A DNA stretch of 64,000 nt from Albugo candida (Eukaryota > Oomycota > Peronosporomycetes > Albuginales). The notes beneath the pieces are model-generated. The model did not search any database and had not been told where the DNA came from. It saw only the letters and a program-made list of their open reading frames with translations. Below, one piece after another: positions 58,589 to 64,000 of the stretch. The stretch lies in assembly GCA_040437565.1 (NCBI GenBank), contig JBDOQK010000046.1, positions 216,896 to 280,895 on the forward strand, in the 5' to 3' direction. Both the position numbers and the translations under genes were made by a program. The first letter of the stretch is position 1. Every line of letters starts with the position of its first letter.

Positions 58589-58792
58589 TGATCATTCTTG
58601 AATCTTTCTTTTCGATTTTGGTAAGATATTTTCCTTGAAGNNNNNNNNNNNNNNNNNNNNNNNNNNNNNNNNNNNNNNNNNNNNNNNNNNNNNNNNNNNN
58701 NNNNNNNNNNNNNNNNNNNNNNNNNNNNNNNNNNNNNNNNTGATCATTCTTGAATCTTTCTTTTCGATTTTGGTAAGATATTTTCCTTGAAG
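58589..58792. repeat. 52-bp direct duplication around gap 58641-58740
   Basis: 58589-58640 recurs as 58741-58792 with 100 N exactly between, inside Copia element 2. Confidence 0.85.
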
Positions 58793-59577
58793 ACAAGGAT
58801 TAACAAATTCTTTAGCTTTGACATTATTGTATATCTCAATCATACCGTATATGCTTGCTTTCTGGCTGATATGCATAGTTCTTTCTAGTCGAGTATAGTT
58901 CACTTCGATACCAAACGCGAACCGAGCATTTCCAAGATTGTATAATTTTAAATGGCCCGATAATTCACCAATATATTTCTCAATGCTGTTCTCGTACGAT
59001 GATCTAATGGGTAAATCATCGACGTACAGTGTGACCAGTAAGAACGTCTTACTTTGTCGCTGAAAAAAGGTACGAGAATCTATCTAGCATTGAGTAAATT
59101 TCATCCCGATAAAGACCTCTGAGATAGTCTTGTATCATGTAGAAGCAGCTTGCTTCAATCCATAAAGACTTCGATTTAATCCAAGAATTTGATTCTTACG
59201 AATAGTGTGTCCTTTGGGAGGATACACATACATATCTTCGTTGTGAGTACCATTTAAGAATGCTTTTTCCACATCAAACTGATGAACATAAGATCCAATG
59301 TAACAGCAGTACGCTAAAAGTACTTGAAGCAATTCATATTGGCCACTGGTGGGAACGTTATCATGTAATTTATACCATACTTCTGTCTATATCCAAGTGC
59401 AACAATTCGAGCTATATATCTTTCTATTTCACCGTGTTCATTTCTTCTGATTGCAACACCCATTTTGTACCGATGAATTCTTCATTGGACATCGATTAAC
59501 ACAAGTCCAAACCTGTTTTTCATTCAGTGCTATTAGCTCATTTAAGATTGCCTGTTACCAGAATTCAGCCTCTAATT

Positions 59578-59740
59578 GCTTTATCAGATGAAGGTGTCTA
59601 TAATACTAGAATTAGACTTACTACCTTCTCTAGTTGCCTGGGCAATTTTGAATAACAAATATACATATAAAAAAGTTTTGCAAAATACCTGCGGGAGATG
59701 ATAAAATGGCCCTCGTTGCTAGTCCTGCAGTGCGGTAGCG
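59578..59740 (-). mobile_element. Gag-like element 3' end, copy d
   Basis: In plus orientation GAAGGTGTCTATAATACTAG, then CTTCTCTAGTTGCC, is the inverse of the end of copies a-c. It continues GAATAACAAATATACATATA and GGAGATGATAA as in copies c and e. Only the 3' part is present. Confidence 0.6.
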
Positions 59741-59803
59741 CCCGCCACTACAGTACGAGAGTGTATCCATCGTGTAACGGATAAATACTGTAAAAATTTG
59801 TGA

Positions 59804-59914
59804 AAAAATGGTCCAAAACTACCGTGTGTTGTGAAAGAGTCCAAAAGTACCGTGAGCTGTGAAACGGTCGAGCGTACCGTGTGTTGTAAATGGTTCAAAA
59901 CAACGTGTTGTGCG
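59804..59914. repeat. 28-bp tandem repeat, four units
   Basis: Units of the form AATGGTCCAAAACTACCGTGTGTTGTGA repeat four times with substitutions (phase CCGTG(T/A)G(T/C)TGTGAAA). On the minus strand they read FTTHGTLDRFTAHGTFGLFH, a nine-residue-like periodicity. They lie directly at the 3' end of the LINE fragment and may be its tail. Confidence 0.65.
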
Positions 59915-59929
59915 AATTGGTGTGCGCCA

Positions 59930-61122
59930 CACTATGGTGAGCATAACCAGCCAACTTGAACTAGGATTCGAGTTGCACTTGCATTTGTACTTGTCTGTGT
60001 AGTATCCGCAGCAATGATCGTCGGCTTCTGAAAAATCCACCGAAAATGATCCTTGCGTTGCGAAATGATCAAGCACCTTTGCGAGTCGAATGCGTTCGTC
60101 TTGGTCATAAGACTTTCTTCTAGAATACCGAACGTGCGCACTAAATGTGGTGTAGATCACGAAATGTGCTGGACCTGTCGGAGTTGCTGGTCTCTCATTG
60201 CACAAACGACGATTCCGATCTGTCCAGACGAAGTGCAGTGTCACCGCTTGCAATGCAAGCCATAAATCTGATATAATATGCTGATATTTTTTTATGTCGG
60301 CCGTAATGCTGGAACAAGTGCACATGCGATATGCGTCCAACGTGGTCTAGAGGAGAAAAACTCATCTCAACTAGGGAGTAACTCCCTCCATAACTTTTCC
60401 ATGTGATCGCACTTTAGAAAGAGATGTTGATCGGATTCCACTGCCCCACACGAAGGCTACGTGAACAATGTAATGTCGGGCTGAATATACTTTAAGAACC
60501 AGAAACGAGGTCGAACTGGCAACATTTAAGAAGCTAGATGAAACTGTAAATCTTCGAAAACCGATAATACACGTTTCCGAAGATGTCGTGATGTAGCCAG
60601 AAATGTTTTCACTCGTTCTGAATCCAGTTCGTCCGATCCCTCCCGTGATGAGCAATGTGTCGACATCGGATGACTCTTGGTTGGTTCGGGAGGTTTCCAG
60701 ACGATTTGTGGGCGTGGAATAGATGGAAAATAATGTTTTCGTTCCTTGCTTTTTACTCCCACATAAAATGATCTGCCACTTGTGGTTGGTGTAATCCAAG
60801 TGATCAGACCAATCGTCGAGTGGATACGCTGGAGAATCTGAATAACTTCCTTGTAAAGTCGACTTAGCAACTTTTATTCAGCCATATCCGATGTGTTAAG
60901 CTCTTCGTCGTTGTAATAGCTGGCAACGAAATCTTCCTTCGTTGGCCATATGTCGCTTTCCCAAAAAAAGTCGTGAAGACTGCGAATCTCAAAAAGCGTA
61001 GCAAACGATTTCCGAAATGTTCGATGTGGTTCGTCTAATATGCCAAGATTGGACCAAACGTCTGCGAACTCGGATGACGAGTAGCAACTTCCTAATGTAA
61101 CTTTTGGTCCCAGTGGAACCAC
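59930..61122 (-). pseudogene. LINE 3' end with RT zinc-binding region
   Basis: Minus strand: SEFADVWSNLGILDEPHRTF (61080), IQILQRIHSTIDDWSDHLDY (about 60820), KWQIILCGSKK, then, after a frameshift, a CGAVESDQHLFLKCDHMEKLW motif split over two frames (about 60430). That is the C-x-ES-x-HLF-x-C pattern of the zf-RVT domain at the end of plant and oomycete LINEs. Next come IISDLWLALQAVTLHFVWTD and RNRRLCNERPA (60200-60270). The 5' truncation before the RT is typical for LINE copies. Confidence 0.6.
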
Positions 61123-61500
61123 ATCGATTGCTCCATATAGTCTGATTGCTCCATCATATGCTGTAAGTTATTCTAATGCTGCATTTGCATGGTCATATTC
61201 AATCCTGTATCATTTACACGGACGATCTCTTTTAGGTACTAGTGCCGTAGACTGCTCGTAAGGAACTATTTCTTAGTAGTTTTCACTGAATTGTAGCGTA
61301 GCATTCGCCCTATATGGGGCAAAACTTGGTGACCCATTTGCACCATTTAATCTCTTCCTAGGTACAATGCTTCTTTCATCCTCGGATTCTTCCATTCCGG
61401 TATCACGATCTCCTGAATCGTGAGTCTGTATATAAGTGTCCATCAGTACTCCGTATCATTATTCCACTCGTAAGACGTGATTTTATTGCTGTCAGAATCT
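61123..61500 (-). other. Copia element 2 linker region, unclear
   Basis: Lies between the LINE fragment and recognisable Copia sequence. Likely the divergent stretch upstream of RT; no motif is certain. Confidence 0.3.
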
Positions 61501-63100
61501 TCGCTAACTTGTTCATTTAAAGACTATCTTCATGACGTATGTCTTCAACATTTGAGTGCGGCTTCCCATCAAACTTTGCCGAACGTGACAGCTCAAGTTG
61601 CTTAGATTTTTGGTCATATATACGATAACCTTTGATTTCTTTTTCAATACGACTTCCTTCTTCTTTGACTTTGTAACCTCTCCCGCAATGTTTAGCTTTG
61701 GCCATCCTTTTTTCGAATATATGATCCAATCGTGCGTGCCATATTGCTTCATCTGCTCCTCAGTTGAGTTGTTCTGCACCGATAAGAGCATTCACGCTTA
61801 CTATTCCATATGATACAAATAATACTCCACTGCGTTTTTCAATAGTAATTATGTTCGACGCTTCACTACTGATTTCACATTTGGACTTTTCTGTTCATTG
61901 CGGCCTCAGAGAAAAGTAGTTTATCAAGTTCCGAAACATAAAGAACATCTTCTATTCGTATATTTTCTCCATTGGAAAGTATCATATGGACATTGCCGAT
62001 ACCACATGCTTCCAACTTCCCTCTATTTGCAATCGATATGCTAAGCTAGACGCGCTACATCCAATATCCACTCACACTGATCATCTTCATAGAACGAAAG
62101 AGCGTGTTCGCTTTTATTTTCTATGGCGATTAATGTCCGACTTTGTTGCATGGAAACATTTCGAATCAACTTTCTTCCTAAATGATTGAATTCTTTCGAA
62201 AGAAATAGGGACTCTTTTCCTTCTGTCGAGTTACTTCAGCGCAACCTCGGTTGCCTCCTTCTCATCATGATTTCGCAGTATCTACGAATCATCTCTTTAG
62301 CTTGGAAAATGTTGATTCCATGATTATTTTATAAACCTCATCGTAGTCTTCTGATAGACCTTCAAGTAAGTATACAAATTTTTCATCGTGATTCATGTCA
62401 CTCCTCAACGCTCCCATTGATAAGCGCATTTCCTTAAAGTTCTGAAAATAAATCATGACAATTCCACCCTTTTCAAGTCTAAGTTCGTTACGCTCTTTCT
62501 TCTTCTGCATTCGATTGTGTATACCTCTACTTAAATGAGAATTGTGCCATATCTACCCTACTTCTCAAGCAGTCCCCGCATTTTTATTAGCGATTGTATG
62601 CTAACACTCATTGACATCGATATAACTGCAAATGCTCTCATGCCCATGACTATTCAAGTCTCGTATCCAGGATGATCCATTGCTGGTATTTTGATAAGTT
62701 AAAACGATCTATCAGTCCCTTTCTCACTAACCCCAGCCGTATGTTGAACTCCCAGGTTAAGAAATTATTTTTCACCAACATAATATTATGAAAACCGTTT
62801 TCTTTAGTCGCGGTTGGTCAAAAAGTTGTTGATCTTCCAGAGGAGATTGAGGGAGCTTGGCGCTATAATCTGTTGAGTAGTGCTGCGCAGGTGTAAAAAT
62901 GGAAGGTGAATATATTAGGTCCATAGTTGTTTTACTATTCTAAGCACTAGACTTTACGGGTTTGCCAATAGCTTCGCTATTTCAGTCTTGATTTGCGGAA
63001 TGTGATGCAGAGTCTTTACATTGTTTCTTGCCCACGAGTATCAGCATTCGATTGGCCGAACGAATGACCTATCATATGCTTGGCTTTTGCCAACGCATCA

Positions 63101-64000
63101 ACTTGCGCCCAATCATGATTTACGAACTTTAAAGTTCGACCTTGTTCCGATAAAACAAAGCGCTCTGTCAAAAAACGATACCTAGGAAACGTTGATTCAT
63201 TTCTATGCCTCGCTGACAGATTATTCGAGGATATGAGAAAGTTCAGTTTTATCGAGCATTGATACCTCACATCACGAAATGGTGGTTCCGTCAATATGAT
63301 CGTGTCAAGAAAGAACGATACAACCACTTTCGAGGGTGTAATTATAGTGCTGCGTTTAGAACCGAAAACAAAGTGTATGCTAATTGCGGTTCGGAGCTCA
63401 CCCAAGTGAAGTCTTGTGTGTTCAGGAGTCCATCAAATTGATGAAATGCTTAACTTAATCTGACTGTTACACTTAAAATACTCGAAAACAGGTCGACATT
63501 TGGTGTATGATTGCGTTAAATCATGATGTAAGGACTTTTGAGTTCGAAGTTGTTTTAGAAAAACAGAAGAAGCACGCTGTCGGAAAGCGATACCTAGGAC
63601 ACGTTGATCATGTTCTTTTCCTTGATGAAAGACTATTTGACGATAGGCGAAAGTCCATTTGTATTTGAGTGTGGATACCTCACATCATGGAATGGTGATT
63701 CTGGCACTATCAACCTGTCCGCGACGAAACAACAAGCCCTCCTTACGATGTAATATAAGGGTTACGTTAAGAACAGAAAAGAAGTGGATCCTAATTGCGT
63801 TCGGAGCTCACCCCAGCGAAGGATTGTGTGTTCAGAAGTTCATCAATTTGATGAAATGTCTAAACTTGATCTGAGTGTTACACTTGATATACTCAAAAAC
63901 ACGTCAAATCTTGATGAATGAATTTGCGTTCAATCATGATTTACGGACTTTTGATTTCGAAGATGTTTTAGAAAAATTGAAGAAGCACTCTGTCGGAAAA
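63101..64000. repeat. ~410-bp tandem repeat running off the window
   Basis: The box AATCATGATTTACGAACTT / AATCATGATGTAAGGACTT / AATCATGATTTACGGACTT occurs at 63111, 63519 and 63932 (spacings 408 and 413). Each unit also contains GGAAAC/GGACACGTTGAT, ATACCTCACATCA and GTTCGGAGCTCACCC. One frame stays open in units 2 and 3 (RTFEFEVVLEKQKKHAVGK and RTFDFEDVLEKLKKHSVGK), so the unit may derive from coding sequence. It starts directly after the Copia 5' LTR. Confidence 0.65.

Larger units (their letters stand above)
57780..62510 (-). pseudogene. Copia element 2 polyprotein
   Basis: Minus strand, N to C: gag VMIYFQNFKEMRLSMGALRS and DEKFVYLLEGLSEDYDEVYK (62289-62510); IWHARLDHIFEKRM (GAG-pre-integrase, about 61740) running straight into GYRIYDQKSKQLELSRSAKF, so most of integrase is deleted; RT start EAEFW...ILNELIALNEKQVW (about 59560); RT core FDVEKAFLNGTHNEDMYVYP and LNRSLYGLKQA (59135-59332); gap; RNase H SYCDADCTNNNYSRKL, SSVAEAECIALSICVSEILW (58089-58439) and DDFLSKSIPT near 57990. 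Not functional. Confidence 0.75.
57676..63100 (-). mobile_element. Copia element 2 with two LTRs, interrupted
   Basis: 3' LTR 57676-57907 and 5' LTR 62871-63100 are similar throughout (TGxTGAGTAGTG at the inner or left ends; CTATCATATG, TGGCT and GCAACA/GCATCA at the right), about 230 bp each. On the minus strand GTCGAGGGGGAG precedes the 3' LTR start TGTTGCG, the same polypurine tract as the Copia at 4.8 kb. The LTRs differ at many positions, so the insertion is old. A gag-like element end and a LINE 3' end are inserted within RT. Confidence 0.75.

Noticed and set aside
1-64000. CRISPR arrays, rRNA, bacterial operons or phage
   Set aside because: None seen; spliced genes and eukaryotic transposons rule out a prokaryotic origin.

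Overview
This is a gene-poor, transposon-dominated stretch of a eukaryotic nuclear genome, most likely an oomycete. The support for that is: two clean short spliceosomal introns (52 and 59 nt) in the one large host gene; Copia and Ty3/gypsy polyproteins and MULE transposases of the type common in oomycetes (recalled similarity, not searched); and an Inr/FPR-like oomycete core promoter (TTCATTCTCATTTTCG) just upstream of a putative secreted-protein gene. A white-rust-like species such as Albugo is a guess. I saw no rRNA, CRISPR, operon or plasmid signal. The window contains twelve runs of exactly 100 N. Six are flanked by the same sequence on both sides (15 bp to 1.7 kb), so several apparent duplications are probably contig ends that were never merged.

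Layout. 0-10.7 kb: a decayed MuDR-like MULE, a second MULE (A) with recognisable TIRs, the 3' end of a Copia element with polypurine tract and LTR, a third MULE shown twice around a gap, and Copia remnants. 11-12.5 kb: host-like genes on the minus strand, namely a cysteine-rich granulin-like fragment and a 214-aa putative secreted protein with a promoter, followed by four diverged ~230-bp tandem units. 13.7-20 kb: a gag-like repeat, two tRNA-derived SINE copies and a nearly intact intron-containing MULE. 20.5-25.8 kb: a Copia pol joined to MULE B, then a TIR element that encodes only the C-terminal part of a MULE transposase. 26-31.6 kb: a three-level nest, with the gag-like element inside a Tc1/mariner transposase inside a second DDE transposase, then a non-autonomous MULE. 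32-39 kb: mostly unrecognised sequence with an SDR relic, an unidentified gene relic and a LINE 3' fragment. 39.3-42.9 kb: the best host gene, three exons encoding about 1,160 residues. 44-53.7 kb: a MULE with long TIRs and a 9-bp target duplication, a gag-like element carrying a SINE, a decayed Ty3/gypsy element, and two more C-terminal-only MULE modules. 53.8-63.1 kb: two Copia elements on the minus strand, the second with both LTRs and interrupted by a LINE 3' end. 63.1-64 kb: a ~410-bp tandem repeat that runs off the edge.

There is no pathway in the metabolic sense. The organisation is successive insertion. The observations most worth following are the SINE family with a 17-bp target duplication, the short gag-like element with a 12-bp target duplication, the recurrent TIR elements that keep only a terminal MULE exon, and the secreted-protein locus beside a tandem array.
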